64,000 nt of DNA, from positions 1 through 64,000 of the forward strand of contig NZ_JBLFFL010000001.1 in NCBI RefSeq assembly GCF_051400755.1, written 5' to 3'. The translations under genes were made by a program, and so were the position numbers. The number at the start of each line of letters is the position of its first letter. Positions within the stretch are counted from its first letter, which is position 1. Of this stretch, positions 7,738 through 16,945 are shown one piece after another. Below the pieces are notes generated by a model. That model was not told the DNA's origin. It saw only the letters and a list, made by a program, of their open reading frames with translations, and did not search any database. Source of the DNA: Parapedobacter sp051400755. GTDB taxonomy: Bacteria; Bacteroidota; Bacteroidia; Sphingobacteriales; Sphingobacteriaceae.

Positions 7738-7908
7738 ATGAGTAAACCAAATTCAATTCAATCAACTGAAAAACAAGAAATTAACCCTTGCATAGATGAG
7801 GATTTTTTTTTAAATTTAGTCGCGGAAATCATCATTGAGATCATTTTAAAAGAGGAGATTCATGAGCGCAATCGGTTACGTCAGGATAAGCAAAAAAGAT
7901 CAGTCTAG
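7738..7908 (+). CDS. Small protein preceding and overlapping the recombinase gene (56 aa)
   Basis: ATG 7738 to TAG 7906-7908, in a different frame from the recombinase, which it overlaps by 47 bp. The middle (DEDFFLNLVAEIIIEIILKEE) is an acidic, amphipathic helix and the C-terminus is basic (HERNRLRQDKQKR). The overlap and the purine-rich GAGGAG just before the recombinase ATG suggest translational coupling, so this frame may set recombinase levels. The gene is short but has a clean start, no rare interruptions and a helix-like pattern. No family is recognised by name. Confidence 0.6.
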   Translation: MSKPNSIQSTEKQEINPCIDEDFFLNLVAEIIIEIILKEEIHERNRLRQDKQKRSV

Positions 7909-9493
7909 GTATTCATTGGAATACCAGGAAAAAAGTATTCGTGATTATTGCGACACCAATAATCTTAAATTGGTATCCGTTTTTGTGGATGATGGTGAAA
8001 GCAGTTATACCTTTGACCGCCCGGATTACCGGGCTTTGGAGCGGTTCATCAAGGAGCAAAAAGGCGCCGTTAAATACCTCATCGTGCTGGATCACGACCG
8101 GTTTAGTCGTAACCTACCTGAGGCGTTGATGAAAATTGAGGAGTTACAGCAAAAATTTGGATTGAAGGTTTTGGCAACGAGCGAAACGGTGGATATCGAC
8201 ACCTCTGACCCTTCCGTATTTCTGCTCCGCGCATTTAAGTACCTCATTGCCAACCAAGAATTGTTTACCATCCGCCGTCGGGCTAAAATGGGTATTAGGC
8301 AAGCCCAGCAATCCGGCAGGTATGTCAACCTTGCACCCTTTGGATACCTCAATAACCGGGAGCCCGGCCAACGAAGCATGATCGTGGTGGATGAAACTAA
8401 GGCGTTTATCGTTCAGAAAATCTTTCGTGACTACTTATGTGGCATTCCCCAATTCCTGATTCAAAAGGACGTGGAAAAATTGGGATTCAAGCAGACAGCT
8501 AACGGAGCAATTGCGCGGATATTGGCCAATCCTGTATATGCTGGACTTGTGCGGGTAACTGGGACAGCGAATGAGCCGGAACGGATAATAAAAGGAGTCC
8601 ACGAAGCCATCATCACCGAAGCAGAGTATTGGAGAGCACAGGAACTATTGGAAGCCAATCGCCGGGAAGAGAACCCTCATCCAAAAAGTGAATTTCCGTT
8701 GAAGACATTATTGTATGCCCCATGTTGCGGTGGCAAAGTCACGGCGGGAAGAACCAAGGGATACTCGAAACGCTATGTCTATTACCGCTGTATCAAACAT
8801 TCCAGCACGAATCTCTCTGGCGCGAAAATGCATAAGAAAATGGAATTGATATTGGAGCATTTAAGTTTCAAGCAGGAGCATATCGACCGGATTACGGAAA
8901 AAGTATTGGCTGGCTTGGAGAAAGCTTCCTCCATCCGAAAGAAAGAGCTGGAAGCGACGAAAACCGAATTGGCAAAGGCAGAAGAAAAAATAATGGCCGT
9001 CGAGGAAAGGCTATTCGAAAAGGAAATTTCGAGCTTTACTTACAACCGCTGGCAGAAGAAACTGAATAACGAGATACTGCTATTGAAAGAAAAGATTGGT
9101 GAGCTCACCGTCAACATTACAGGCAGGGTCGAGAAGCGGTTAGAACTATTGAAATACCTAGTGGATGTGCCCAGTTTGATGAAAAAGGCCGAAGAGCACA
9201 GTTTCACAATGTGGTTGTCGCTGATGAACGCAAAGTTCAAACACAGGTTGACCTATGTAAATGGGGGTTTTAGAACTAATTACATCAACCCTGCATTCAA
9301 GCATAACCTACAGATACTCAAAGAGAAAGGGCTGCTATTTTTAGAGCAGCCCCATCCAGATTTTCTGAAATTCTCGTCTTGTGCGGAAGAGCAGATTCGA
9401 ACTGCCACGCCCGTAGGGCGCCACCCCCTCAAGATGGTGCGTCTACCAATTTCGCCACTTCCGCAGAGGGATTACGGCCGCAAACTTAGATAA
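7862..9493 (+). CDS. Large serine recombinase (integrase)
   Basis: The 543-residue enzyme should integrate and excise the element. Domains in order: resolvase catalytic domain (1-140; nucleophile Ser10 in YVRISKKDQS, later LDHDRFSR), recombinase domain (about 160-260, ANPVYAGLVR), zinc-ribbon region with C-C-G-G-K and RCIKH, and a long coiled coil (about 330-430). GAGGAG before the ATG is an unusually good ribosome site for this phylum. The last about 37 codons (from CAEEQIRTA) are the antisense of the tRNA-Leu gene and its promoter, so the present C-terminus is created by the chromosomal junction. The original protein may end near DFLKFSS. Confidence 0.93.
   Translation: MSAIGYVRISKKDQSRYSLEYQEKSIRDYCDTNNLKLVSVFVDDGESSYTFDRPDYRALERFIKEQKGAVKYLIVLDHDRFSRNLPEALMKIEELQQKFGLKVLATSETVDIDTSDPSVFLLRAFKYLIANQELFTIRRRAKMGIRQAQQSGRYVNLAPFGYLNNREPGQRSMIVVDETKAFIVQKIFRDYLCGIPQFLIQKDVEKLGFKQTANGAIARILANPVYAGLVRVTGTANEPERIIKGVHEAIITEAEYWRAQELLEANRREENPHPKSEFPLKTLLYAPCCGGKVTAGRTKGYSKRYVYYRCIKHSSTNLSGAKMHKKMELILEHLSFKQEHIDRITEKVLAGLEKASSIRKKELEATKTELAKAEEKIMAVEERLFEKEISSFTYNRWQKKLNNEILLLKEKIGELTVNITGRVEKRLELLKYLVDVPSLMKKAEEHSFTMWLSLMNAKFKHRLTYVNGGFRTNYINPAFKHNLQILKEKGLLFLEQPHPDFLKFSSCAEEQIRTATPVGRHPLKMVRLPISPLPQRDYGRKLR
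9329..9352 (-). terminator. Terminator of tRNA-Leu, inside the recombinase 3' end
   Basis: Arms GGGCTGCT (9329-9336) and AGCAGCCC (9345-9352) pair perfectly. On the minus strand the hairpin is followed by TTTCTCTTT, so it would stop transcription about 30 bases after the mature tRNA end. It lies within recombinase codons; the recombinase message passes it in the other direction. Confidence 0.6.
9382..9464 (-). tRNA. tRNA-Leu (GAG)
   Basis: The 83-base cloverleaf has acceptor stem GCGGAAG/CTTCCGC, discriminator A, D-loop with GG, anticodon stem CCATC/GGTGG with loop TTGAGGG (anticodon GAG), a long variable arm CGCCC-TAC-GGGCG typical of class II tRNAs, and T arm GGCAG-TTCGAAT-CTGCT. CCA is not encoded. 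Its 3' end faces the serine recombinase gene, consistent with use as the attachment site. Confidence 0.97.
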
Positions 9494-9512
9494 ATTTGCA
9501 CTGATATGCAAA
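9481..9512 (-). promoter_or_regulatory. Promoter of tRNA-Leu with overlapping inverted repeat
   Basis: On the minus strand TTTG (complement of 9509-9512), a 20-base spacer and TAAGTTTG (complement of 9481-9488) match the Bacteroidetes sigma-ABfr promoter, ending 16 bases before the tRNA. A perfect repeat TAAATTTGCA (9491-9500) / TGCAAATTTA (9507-9516) overlaps the -33 box and spacer. Confidence 0.75.
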
Positions 9513-9538
9513 TTTATTGCAGTCCCATCTACCTTTCT

Positions 9539-10441
9539 TTATTCAAGCGTTTTTTCGGCAATAATTGGCGGCAGGTGTTTATCGATCAGCGTTTGGATGA
9601 TCCCGTCCACCAGTCCTACGCGCGGGACAATGACCTGCCGGAGGCGGCCGTACTTCATCAAGGTCAGGAAAATCTCACAGGCGGGGATGATCACATCTGC
9701 ACGGTCGTTGTTCAACCCCAATACATTAATGCGGTCTTTCAAGGAGAACGAATTGAGGTATTCGTACAGTGATTTCAGCTTATTGTAGGAAATGGGCCGA
9801 TCTTCCTTGTCGCTGGCCAGTCGCGACAATTTGTTGATGTTGCCGCCGGTACCGATCCCGTAAACGGTTTTAAACATACGGGTATGGGTCTTGACCCACG
9901 CCTTCATTTCCTCCCACGTTTCTTCTTTGTCCTGATTGTCCAGTATGCGGATGGTACCGACGTTAAATGACGCGGATGCGACCAGCTTGGTATCGGCAAA
10001 TACGGACAGTTCGGTGCTGCCGCCGCCCACGTCGATATATAGGTAGGCTTTCTTGTTGCCCAGCTGCTGTTCAATGTGGCTGTTATAGATGATCTTCGCT
10101 TCTTCGCTTCCGTCGATGATCTGCAGGTCTACGCCTGCTTCCCTGATTTCGTTTACCAGCGTTTTTCCGTTTTCGGCCTCCCGCATGGCCGAGGTGGCGC
10201 ATGCCATGTAATGGCTCACCTTATAAACGTCCATCAGGTTGCGGAATGCGGCCATCGTCTTAGCCAGGTCCGCAGCCTTAGTCTCCGATATCCTGCGGTC
10301 GATAAAGGCATCATCCCCAAGACGCAGCGGTACCCGCACCAAGGTGTTCTTTTTGAATGACACAATATCGTTATTCTGAATAATGTCGGCTATCAGGAGT
10401 CTTACCGCGTTGGATCCAATGTCTATTGCTGCGTACCTCAC
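9539..10441 (-). CDS. ppx: Exopolyphosphatase, Ppx/GppA family
   Basis: The 300-residue protein has the ASKHA-fold signatures AAIDIGSNAVRLLI at the N-terminus, DVGGGSTEL near residue 140 and GIGTGGNINKL near 200. It should release phosphate from polyphosphate ends or hydrolyse pppGpp. It is the short form without the C-terminal HD-like domain of E. coli Ppx. The stop of ppk1 lies one base before its ATG, so the two enzymes that make and degrade polyphosphate are made from one message. Confidence 0.92.
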   Translation of the reverse strand: MRYAAIDIGSNAVRLLIADIIQNNDIVSFKKNTLVRVPLRLGDDAFIDRRISETKAADLAKTMAAFRNLMDVYKVSHYMACATSAMREAENGKTLVNEIREAGVDLQIIDGSEEAKIIYNSHIEQQLGNKKAYLYIDVGGGSTELSVFADTKLVASASFNVGTIRILDNQDKEETWEEMKAWVKTHTRMFKTVYGIGTGGNINKLSRLASDKEDRPISYNKLKSLYEYLNSFSLKDRINVLGLNNDRADVIIPACEIFLTLMKYGRLRQVIVPRVGLVDGIIQTLIDKHLPPIIAEKTLE

Positions 10442-10442
10442 G

Positions 10443-12512
10443 TTACTTGGGTTTATATTTTAAATAATTGTAAATGTCGTCCTGCGCACGGTGCCTGATC
10501 TTACGCCTAGCACCGATATATTGATTGTTGTTGAGCTGATTGATCTCACGGGCCTTGGTGTTGTCCCGCAACTGGATATCGATGATATCCCGTATTTCCC
10601 GCCCGATCCGCTCATCCAGGATCGGGAACGCCACCTCTACCCGACGGTCAATGTTGCGGGTCATCAGGTCGGCAGACGACAGGTAGATGAGCTCTTCTCC
10701 CCCATTTCCGAAAATCCACACGCGGGCGTGCTCCAGGTAGCGGTCTACAATGCTCCGCACGGTGATCCGCTCGCTGAATCCGGGTTGACCGGGCACCAGG
10801 CAGCACATGCCGCGCACAATGAGCTGTATGGTCACCCCGGCATTGTTGGCCTCGTAGAGTTTCCGGATGATCTCTTCATCCGACAGGCTGTTCATCTTCA
10901 GGATCATATACCCTCTTTTCCCCGATTTTGCAGCGTTGATCTCATTTGCGATGAGCTGATAGAACCGCTGGCGTGTTTCCAGTGGGGAGGTGATGATCGC
11001 CTGGTATCCGCGATAGAATGTTTGCTTCTCCAGCCCCTTGAAGAGCCTTCTAAGGTCTTTCGTGATCAAGGGATTTACGGTAAACAGACTGTGATCACAG
11101 TAGATCTGCGCTGTTTTCTCGTTGAAGTTTCCTGTGGCGAGGTTGGCATAATACACCAGTCCCTGTTTTTCCCGGCGGGCAATGAGGCAGATTTTGGCGT
11201 GTACTTTATACGCGACCACGCCGATATTGACATTCACGCCGCCCTCTTCCAGCCGATTGCGCCAATAGATATTGGCCTCTTCATCAAAACGGGCTTTCAA
11301 CTCGAGCAAGCAGTTGACCTTTTTGCCGTTTTGCGCAGCGTTGATGAGCGCATTGATGACACTGGAGTTTTCAGCCAGCCGGTACAGGCAAATGCTGATT
11401 TCCTTGACCTTTGGATCAATGGCGGCCTCGCGCAGGAAATGCACGATATAGTCAAATGACTGGTACGGCAGGCTCACCAGGTAATCGCGCTGTGTCATTT
11501 GACTGAATATGCTCCGACCGAGGTCGAGATTGCTGAGGCGCAGCTGGGGCATGGGGGGATATTCCAACGACGGTCCGCCGACATTGGGGAAATCAATGAA
11601 GTCTTTGAAATTATGATATCGCCCCCCCGGTATGAGTGCCTCCGAATCCAAGTGCATACGTGATACGAGATAGTTAAGCGCATCCAATGGGATGTCACTG
11701 TCATACAGCAACCGCATGGGCCTGCCCTTATCCCGACGCTGCAAGCTCTGCGTCAGCGCATCCACAAACTTTTCGCTCATATTCGCATCGATATCCAGCT
11801 CGGCATCACGCGTGATCTGGATGCTGTAGGCCTCAGCCGTGTCATATTCGAAAATGAAAAACAGGTCATCCAAGCAATACCGGATGATATCATCGAGCAA
11901 GATGATAAATTTCAGTCCCTTGTTTTCGGGTAATATCAGAAATCGCGACATAATGGAAGTCGGGATCTCCACTAGCGCATATTTGACCTTTTTCCGGAAA
12001 ATCAGCTTGACGATAAAATAGATATGTCGGTCCTTGAGCTCCGGGAACGGGTGTATGGAACCATGGCCTTCCAGCATGATCGGAACCAGGGTAGGCAACA
12101 GGTATCGCCTAAAATGCTCACGCACGTAAACACCCCGCCCCACGTTGAGCTGATGTTCATTGATAATGAAAATCTTCTGGGCTTCCAGCTCCTGGATGAT
12201 CTCTTGTTCGTAGAGGTAATCGAAGCGCTTCTCCAATTTGACCACAATGTTTTTAATCTCATTCAGGATCTTCCTGGGATTAAAGCCGAGCATGGTCTTG
12301 GTCTTGTTATTGATGTCAACGAGCCGGTTGAGGGTGGCCACGCGCACGCGATAGAACTCGTCCAGATTGGATGAAAAAATGGCCAGAAAACGAAGCCGTT
12401 CAATCAGGGGAACGGTCTTATCTGCTGCCTCCTGCAGCACACGCTCGTTGAAATACAACCAGCTTATTTCACGATTTATCAGTGGAACTTTGCGCCTCAC
12501 AACGGTTAACAT
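10443..12512 (-). CDS. ppk1: Polyphosphate kinase 1
   Basis: With start ATG 12512 the enzyme has 689 residues, close to E. coli Ppk (688); an upstream TTG would add 11 residues. It transfers the gamma phosphate of ATP to polyphosphate through a phospho-histidine. Visible features are the N-terminal INREISWLYFNERVLQEA, the catalytic phospholipase-D-like domains with YKVHAKICLI (active-site His) and YANLATGNFNEKTA, and the second His-containing region in the C-terminal domain. It is the first gene of a two-gene unit with ppx. Confidence 0.95.
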   Translation of the reverse strand: MLTVVRRKVPLINREISWLYFNERVLQEAADKTVPLIERLRFLAIFSSNLDEFYRVRVATLNRLVDINNKTKTMLGFNPRKILNEIKNIVVKLEKRFDYLYEQEIIQELEAQKIFIINEHQLNVGRGVYVREHFRRYLLPTLVPIMLEGHGSIHPFPELKDRHIYFIVKLIFRKKVKYALVEIPTSIMSRFLILPENKGLKFIILLDDIIRYCLDDLFFIFEYDTAEAYSIQITRDAELDIDANMSEKFVDALTQSLQRRDKGRPMRLLYDSDIPLDALNYLVSRMHLDSEALIPGGRYHNFKDFIDFPNVGGPSLEYPPMPQLRLSNLDLGRSIFSQMTQRDYLVSLPYQSFDYIVHFLREAAIDPKVKEISICLYRLAENSSVINALINAAQNGKKVNCLLELKARFDEEANIYWRNRLEEGGVNVNIGVVAYKVHAKICLIARREKQGLVYYANLATGNFNEKTAQIYCDHSLFTVNPLITKDLRRLFKGLEKQTFYRGYQAIITSPLETRQRFYQLIANEINAAKSGKRGYMILKMNSLSDEEIIRKLYEANNAGVTIQLIVRGMCCLVPGQPGFSERITVRSIVDRYLEHARVWIFGNGGEELIYLSSADLMTRNIDRRVEVAFPILDERIGREIRDIIDIQLRDNTKAREINQLNNNQYIGARRKIRHRAQDDIYNYLKYKPK

Positions 12513-12609
12513 ATGGCCGTTTTTGTTTGGGGCCAATAATAACAATATAACGTTTTCTTAGTGTTAATCCTATGTTAATTCACTGTTACCAAACATCGTA
12601 TTGTCGTCA

Positions 12610-13653
12610 TCAACCGTTCCAAGCCGGCTGCTCAAGAATTTCCATTTGCCACAGGATTTCCTCCTGTTTCACAGGGAAGGGCTCATTCTTCCGGATCTGC
12701 GCGTATACTGCATTGAAAAGATCGTTATAATCGCCTTTTAGTGCCTCTCGATACCGAAGCTCCCGATCCCCGTTGGATTTGATAACGGTAATCAATCCCT
12801 CTTTCCCCGGAGGCTCTATTCCATATTCCGGGTCTTTTGGGGAGATGCCTGCCTGCAACTGGTCTTCCTGAACATCTGCCCGTACTTTTTGAAAAGACCC
12901 TTTGGTACCATGCAGCACATAGGCCGGAAGCGGGTTGGCAACCAGTAAACTGGCATGTATAAAGGCCGTAAAGCCATTGGGATAACTGAGTATCAACGTT
13001 GAAAAGTCATCTACCTCCGAACCTGGCCGATGCGTGGCGAGCAGCTTCAAACTTTTTTCGGGCTTGCCGAAGAGGCTGATCACCTGGTCGAGCAGGTGTG
13101 GACCGAGGTCATACAGCACGCCGCTGCCGGGAATATTTATTTCTTTAAAGGTCTTCGGACTTTTCTCCACGCGGTAACGATCGAACCGTACATGCAGCTC
13201 GATCAGTTCTCCTAGGGTTTCCCGTTCCACCACGCGTTTCAGCAGCTTGAAATCACTATCCCATCGGCGATTTTGAAAAACCATCACATGCTTACCCATT
13301 TCCTTGCCTAAGTCAAACAGCCGCCTGGCGTCTTCACTATTCGGCGCAAAGGGTTTTTCCACCAACACATGTTTTCCGGCCTTCAGTGCCTTCGTTGCAT
13401 AGTCTACATGCGTATTATTTGGCGTATTGACAATGACGAACTCAATCTTGTCATCATTCAGCAACTCATCTACCGAGTCGTAACTGATGATGTCGGGATA
13501 CCGCCTTTTGGCTCGCTTTTCATGTCGTTCCACCATGGCCCGCAACTCAAACCCACTTTTTTGGTCGATAAAAGGCGCGTGAAACACCCTTCCGGACATC
13601 CCGTATGACAAAATACCTGTGACGATGCTTTTCTTGGCCATGGCAATGCGCAT
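12610..13653 (-). CDS. Gfo/Idh/MocA family NAD(P)-dependent oxidoreductase
   Basis: The 347-residue protein has an N-terminal Rossmann fold (GILSYGMSGRVFHAPFID; the first glycine is in a relaxed GxxxxG form common in this subgroup), the family motif HVLVEKPFA near residue 100 and the substrate-domain motif GSGVLYDLGPHLLDQ with the catalytic Asp/His. Substrates in this family are sugars, inositols or their phosphates; none can be assigned. An alternative ATG at 13641 (MAKKS) is equally good. It follows the DUF4142 gene by three bases, so the two may be co-transcribed. Confidence 0.85.
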   Translation of the reverse strand: MRIAMAKKSIVTGILSYGMSGRVFHAPFIDQKSGFELRAMVERHEKRAKRRYPDIISYDSVDELLNDDKIEFVIVNTPNNTHVDYATKALKAGKHVLVEKPFAPNSEDARRLFDLGKEMGKHVMVFQNRRWDSDFKLLKRVVERETLGELIELHVRFDRYRVEKSPKTFKEINIPGSGVLYDLGPHLLDQVISLFGKPEKSLKLLATHRPGSEVDDFSTLILSYPNGFTAFIHASLLVANPLPAYVLHGTKGSFQKVRADVQEDQLQAGISPKDPEYGIEPPGKEGLITVIKSNGDRELRYREALKGDYNDLFNAVYAQIRKNEPFPVKQEEILWQMEILEQPAWNG

Positions 13654-13656
13654 TTA

Positions 13657-14214
13657 TTAATGATGGGCTCCGTGATCTTCCTGCCCTCCGGCTAATGCAA
13701 ACAGTTCCTTGACGGCAGGTAACTTTTCCTTTGCATAGTTTCTCAGGTTTTTATCCGTATTGCGATCTGCACGGTTCAACTGTTCCAGAATAGTTGCCTG
13801 TTCATGCTGCACGTGCGCGATGTACGCTTCGCTATCGAAGCTTCCCAGGCTATCTGCGCTGAAATGAGGGGGCACTGCGAAGCCCGGCATACCGGGATCT
13901 GGCAATACCACCAGATGTGCCTCAGCAAGGCTTTCGAGTTCGGCCCCGATCGGCTCATAGATCGCTACGACCTTTCCGGCCAGCTCCTTTGCCTTGGCAG
14001 AAGCGGATGATCCTTGTACGTGCTTAGCCAATTGCGTTTCGAACTCGGCCTTTTGGTGCACCGACTTAAAAAAGATGTAGCCTTCGGCATCGGCATTCGT
14101 TGCATTGTTGTAGAGTACCGCCCTACTGACGGGTTCGCCGGGATGTTTGGCACATGAACCCAAGGTAATAGCCGAAGCGAAAGCTGCGATAAAAGAAACA
14201 TTCCTAAAACTCAT
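13657..14214 (-). CDS. DUF4142 lipoprotein
   Basis: With the ATG at 14214 (MSFRN) the 185-residue product has a signal peptide and a lipobox ending at Cys (ITLGSC), so it should be anchored to a membrane. The mature part is a ferritin-like helical bundle of the DUF4142 group, with the family's HVQHEQATILEQLN helix and a C-terminal NYAKEKLPAVKEL segment. The tail is His-rich (EDHGAHH). Function in this family is unknown, though it is often stress-related. Longer starts upstream would bury the signal sequence and are rejected. Confidence 0.75.
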   Translation of the reverse strand: MSFRNVSFIAAFASAITLGSCAKHPGEPVSRAVLYNNATNADAEGYIFFKSVHQKAEFETQLAKHVQGSSASAKAKELAGKVVAIYEPIGAELESLAEAHLVVLPDPGMPGFAVPPHFSADSLGSFDSEAYIAHVQHEQATILEQLNRADRNTDKNLRNYAKEKLPAVKELFALAGGQEDHGAHH

Positions 14215-14300
14215 AGTGAATCCATTTAATGCAACAAACTTAATGAAAATTGTGGTGCACATCAATAACTATTACACATCCGGGATCGCGTTGTTTACGG

Positions 14301-16877
14301 CTACGCCAAGTTGCGCCCGGCATTGACCACCCCATAGATGGTACGGGTCACCAATTTCGAAAACACCTCACTATCCGCTGCTTTAAGCCCGCTTTTTTGC
14401 AATTGTTTAATGGCATAATGCTGGATGATCAGCAGGGGCAACACGATCTTCTCCCGCATTGCGATCGACTCCCGCTCTACAGGATAGTTTTCCATGAGCA
14501 CGTTGCTGTCACTGAGTTTCAGCACATATTGTTTTGTGCGATCGTACTCATCCCGCATTTTTTTCCAAAAGTCGCCGAACACCTTATCGTGCTGAATGTA
14601 CGAGGTCAGCTCAAAATTTGATTTGGACATGGACATCATGCAGTTATCGATCACCGTCTTGAACATGCCCGAGGTTTCGTAGAGTTGCTTTACTTGGTCC
14701 CATTGCCCCGTTTCCTCGGCTTGCTTGAGGGCGGTGCCGACACCATAGAATCCAGGGATATTCTGTTTCAGCTGGCTCCAGGCGGTAACAAAGCTGATGG
14801 CCCGCAGGTCCTCCAGGCGTAGTTCCTTATCCGAATTGCGCTTGACCGGACGGCTGCTGATGTTGATCTGCGACAAGAATTTGAGCGGACTGAATTGCTC
14901 GAGGTATCGGAGAAACAGGGGATCGTGACGCAATGCTAAAAACTGCTCGTGGCTGGTATGCGCCATGTGATCAATCAGCTGCTTCTTCTCGGCCGACAGC
15001 GTATCACCATCCTTCTGTTCGATGGCCGAGGTGATGCCCGCATGCAGCAGCTGCTCGATGTTATAATGGGCGGTATCCAATGAGCCATATTGGCTGCTGA
15101 TGGTCTGGCCCTGTATGGTCAATTGGATGTGGTCGTTGGCGATCTCCTTGCCCATAGAGGCATAGAAGCGCTGGGTCTTGCCGCCGCCGCGCGCAGGAGG
15201 TCCTCCCCTGCCATCGAAAAACACCAGGTCTACCTCATATTGCCGCGCGATGGCGGTAAGTTCTATCTTTGCCTTGTAAATGGACCAATTGGCCATCAGG
15301 TATCCCCCGTCTTTGGTGCTGTCTGAAAAGCCGAGCATGATGGTCTGTTTGTTGCCCCGCCGCTTGAGGTGCGCCTCGTATTGCGGATGCGCGTACAGCG
15401 CTTCCATCACCGCTGCCGCACGGGTGAGGTCGTCAACCGTTTCAAACAGCGGCACGAAATCGATATGCAAGGACGCGGTTTGCCAGCCGCTCCAGCCGAA
15501 CAGCTCCATGAGCTCCAGGATATCGGAGGCTTGCTGGCAGTTGCTGATGATAAACCGCTGGGCGGCCCGTTCACCTCCCGATTGCTGGATCTCCTTGATC
15601 AAGCGGATCACGCCGAGGGTGTCCGCGACCAATGGATGAGCCGCATCGTCATGTTGCAGTTCATGTATTTCAAATTTCAGCGCCTGTTGCTTAGCCGCTT
15701 CGTCCAACTGCTCAAAATCAGGAGTAATCCCCACCTGCTTTGCATACTTCTCTCGGAGGTAAGCATGTGTCTGCCGGATCACGCTGCTATCCTGCCGGAT
15801 GTCCAGGGTGGCAAAGAAGCTGCCGAACGTCCTTACTTTGCGGAGCAGATCATCAACCAGTTCTACAAATAGCCCATCGTGATAGTCGGTCAACACACGC
15901 TTGACTTCCTTTAAATTGTGCATGATTACCGTTCGCTCATCTTCAGGATTTTCCGAAGGATTGAAACTATTTTCATAAAATCGATCTTGCAACACATCCA
16001 TGTACCGCTCGATGCCTTTAAAGGTGATGCGGCGCTTCAGCATCCGAAAATCGCGATAATAGCAGCGGAATAAAACCGTGCGCAGCAGCTGTGCAACCCG
16101 CTTGGTGCTTTCTACGGTCACATTGGGATTGCCGTCCCGATCACCCCCCGGCCAGAAGCCTAGCTCAATCAGCTGCTTATCCCCATCGGCAGGCATGTCA
16201 AATTCGTCTTCAATCTTGGACTGAATGGCCGAAGTTACCGGATAGAATACGTTTTCAAGAAACCATGCCAAGCTGACCGCCTCATCCACGGGCGTGGGTT
16301 TATTCTTCTTCATGAAGGGCGTCTTGCCCAATTGCTGCAATAAGAGGTGGATATTATTAATATCATTGCTTTTCAGCGCTTCCGTCAGATCGGTGATGAT
16401 GGCCAATACCGGACCGGGATAAAACTGTGTCGGATGGGCTGTCAATACCAGCCTTAGGGAGAAATCATTCAGTTTCTTCACCAGCTTGCTCCGAAGCGCT
16501 TTGTTATTTTCGGTTTGCTTGAAGACCGAATCCAGCAACCCCGCTTCATCGGATCGACCCGTTTTGCGGAATGCCGCATCCTCTACCGCATCAAACAATA
16601 CTACCTGCCGTTCGATATACTGAATGATCCGGAAGAGCAGGTCTATCCGGTCCGACTCGCGCACATATTGCTGATATTGCGCAAAGAAACTTTCGATAAT
16701 GGCTTCAGGATCAAATTTCTCGGCCACACCACGTTCGCAATGGGTAGTAAAAAAAGGCAATAAAATGCCGGTATGTTTCACCTGATAAAACGGCAAGGTC
16801 ATGAACAGGCTATTGAACAATTCGAAGCGCGTAAGCACCTCGCTTCCAAAGACGGCTTGTTTTTTACTTAACTTCAT
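14301..16877 (-). CDS. ppc: Phosphoenolpyruvate carboxylase
   Basis: The 858-residue enzyme carboxylates phosphoenolpyruvate to oxaloacetate, refilling the TCA cycle. The start at ATG 16877 (MKLSKKQAVF) is preferred over an upstream extension that has no sequence support. Catalytic features are LVLTAHPTQFYPG with the active-site His, the basic glycine loop FDGRGGPPARGGGK, LGFSDSTKDGGY, and a C-terminus ending in NAGRNLA in place of the usual RNTG. The protein is shorter than E. coli Ppc (883), and the Q after HPT and D in FDGRGG differ from the E and H of proteobacterial enzymes; I recall these as normal for bacteroidetal forms. Confidence 0.93.
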   Translation of the reverse strand: MKLSKKQAVFGSEVLTRFELFNSLFMTLPFYQVKHTGILLPFFTTHCERGVAEKFDPEAIIESFFAQYQQYVRESDRIDLLFRIIQYIERQVVLFDAVEDAAFRKTGRSDEAGLLDSVFKQTENNKALRSKLVKKLNDFSLRLVLTAHPTQFYPGPVLAIITDLTEALKSNDINNIHLLLQQLGKTPFMKKNKPTPVDEAVSLAWFLENVFYPVTSAIQSKIEDEFDMPADGDKQLIELGFWPGGDRDGNPNVTVESTKRVAQLLRTVLFRCYYRDFRMLKRRITFKGIERYMDVLQDRFYENSFNPSENPEDERTVIMHNLKEVKRVLTDYHDGLFVELVDDLLRKVRTFGSFFATLDIRQDSSVIRQTHAYLREKYAKQVGITPDFEQLDEAAKQQALKFEIHELQHDDAAHPLVADTLGVIRLIKEIQQSGGERAAQRFIISNCQQASDILELMELFGWSGWQTASLHIDFVPLFETVDDLTRAAAVMEALYAHPQYEAHLKRRGNKQTIMLGFSDSTKDGGYLMANWSIYKAKIELTAIARQYEVDLVFFDGRGGPPARGGGKTQRFYASMGKEIANDHIQLTIQGQTISSQYGSLDTAHYNIEQLLHAGITSAIEQKDGDTLSAEKKQLIDHMAHTSHEQFLALRHDPLFLRYLEQFSPLKFLSQINISSRPVKRNSDKELRLEDLRAISFVTAWSQLKQNIPGFYGVGTALKQAEETGQWDQVKQLYETSGMFKTVIDNCMMSMSKSNFELTSYIQHDKVFGDFWKKMRDEYDRTKQYVLKLSDSNVLMENYPVERESIAMREKIVLPLLIIQHYAIKQLQKSGLKAADSEVFSKLVTRTIYGVVNAGRNLA

Positions 16878-16945
16878 GCAACAGATCAATAAATGAAATT
16901 CATATAGGGGTGATCGCCAAATATATAAATATTCTTTAACGAAAC

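Larger units (their letters stand above)
1948..9392. mobile_element. Integrative mobilizable element next to tRNA-Leu (ends provisional)
   Basis: The segment holds a coupling protein, relaxase, MobA, an oriT-like region, a HEPN cargo gene and a large serine recombinase, in that order, against the tRNA-Leu 3' end. No type IV secretion channel genes (traA-traQ type) are present, so it should need a helper conjugation system, although it brings its own coupling protein. The right end is placed in the tRNA 3' end (9382-9392, TGCGGAAGAGC). The left end is a guess based on an 11-base near-copy (10 of 11 matches, same orientation) at 1948-1958. The gene content is firm; the exact ends are not. Confidence 0.6.

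Noticed and set aside
10491..11459. 322-codon plus-strand frame
   Set aside because: It lies wholly antisense to ppk1, whose motifs are complete; the translation resembles no protein family.
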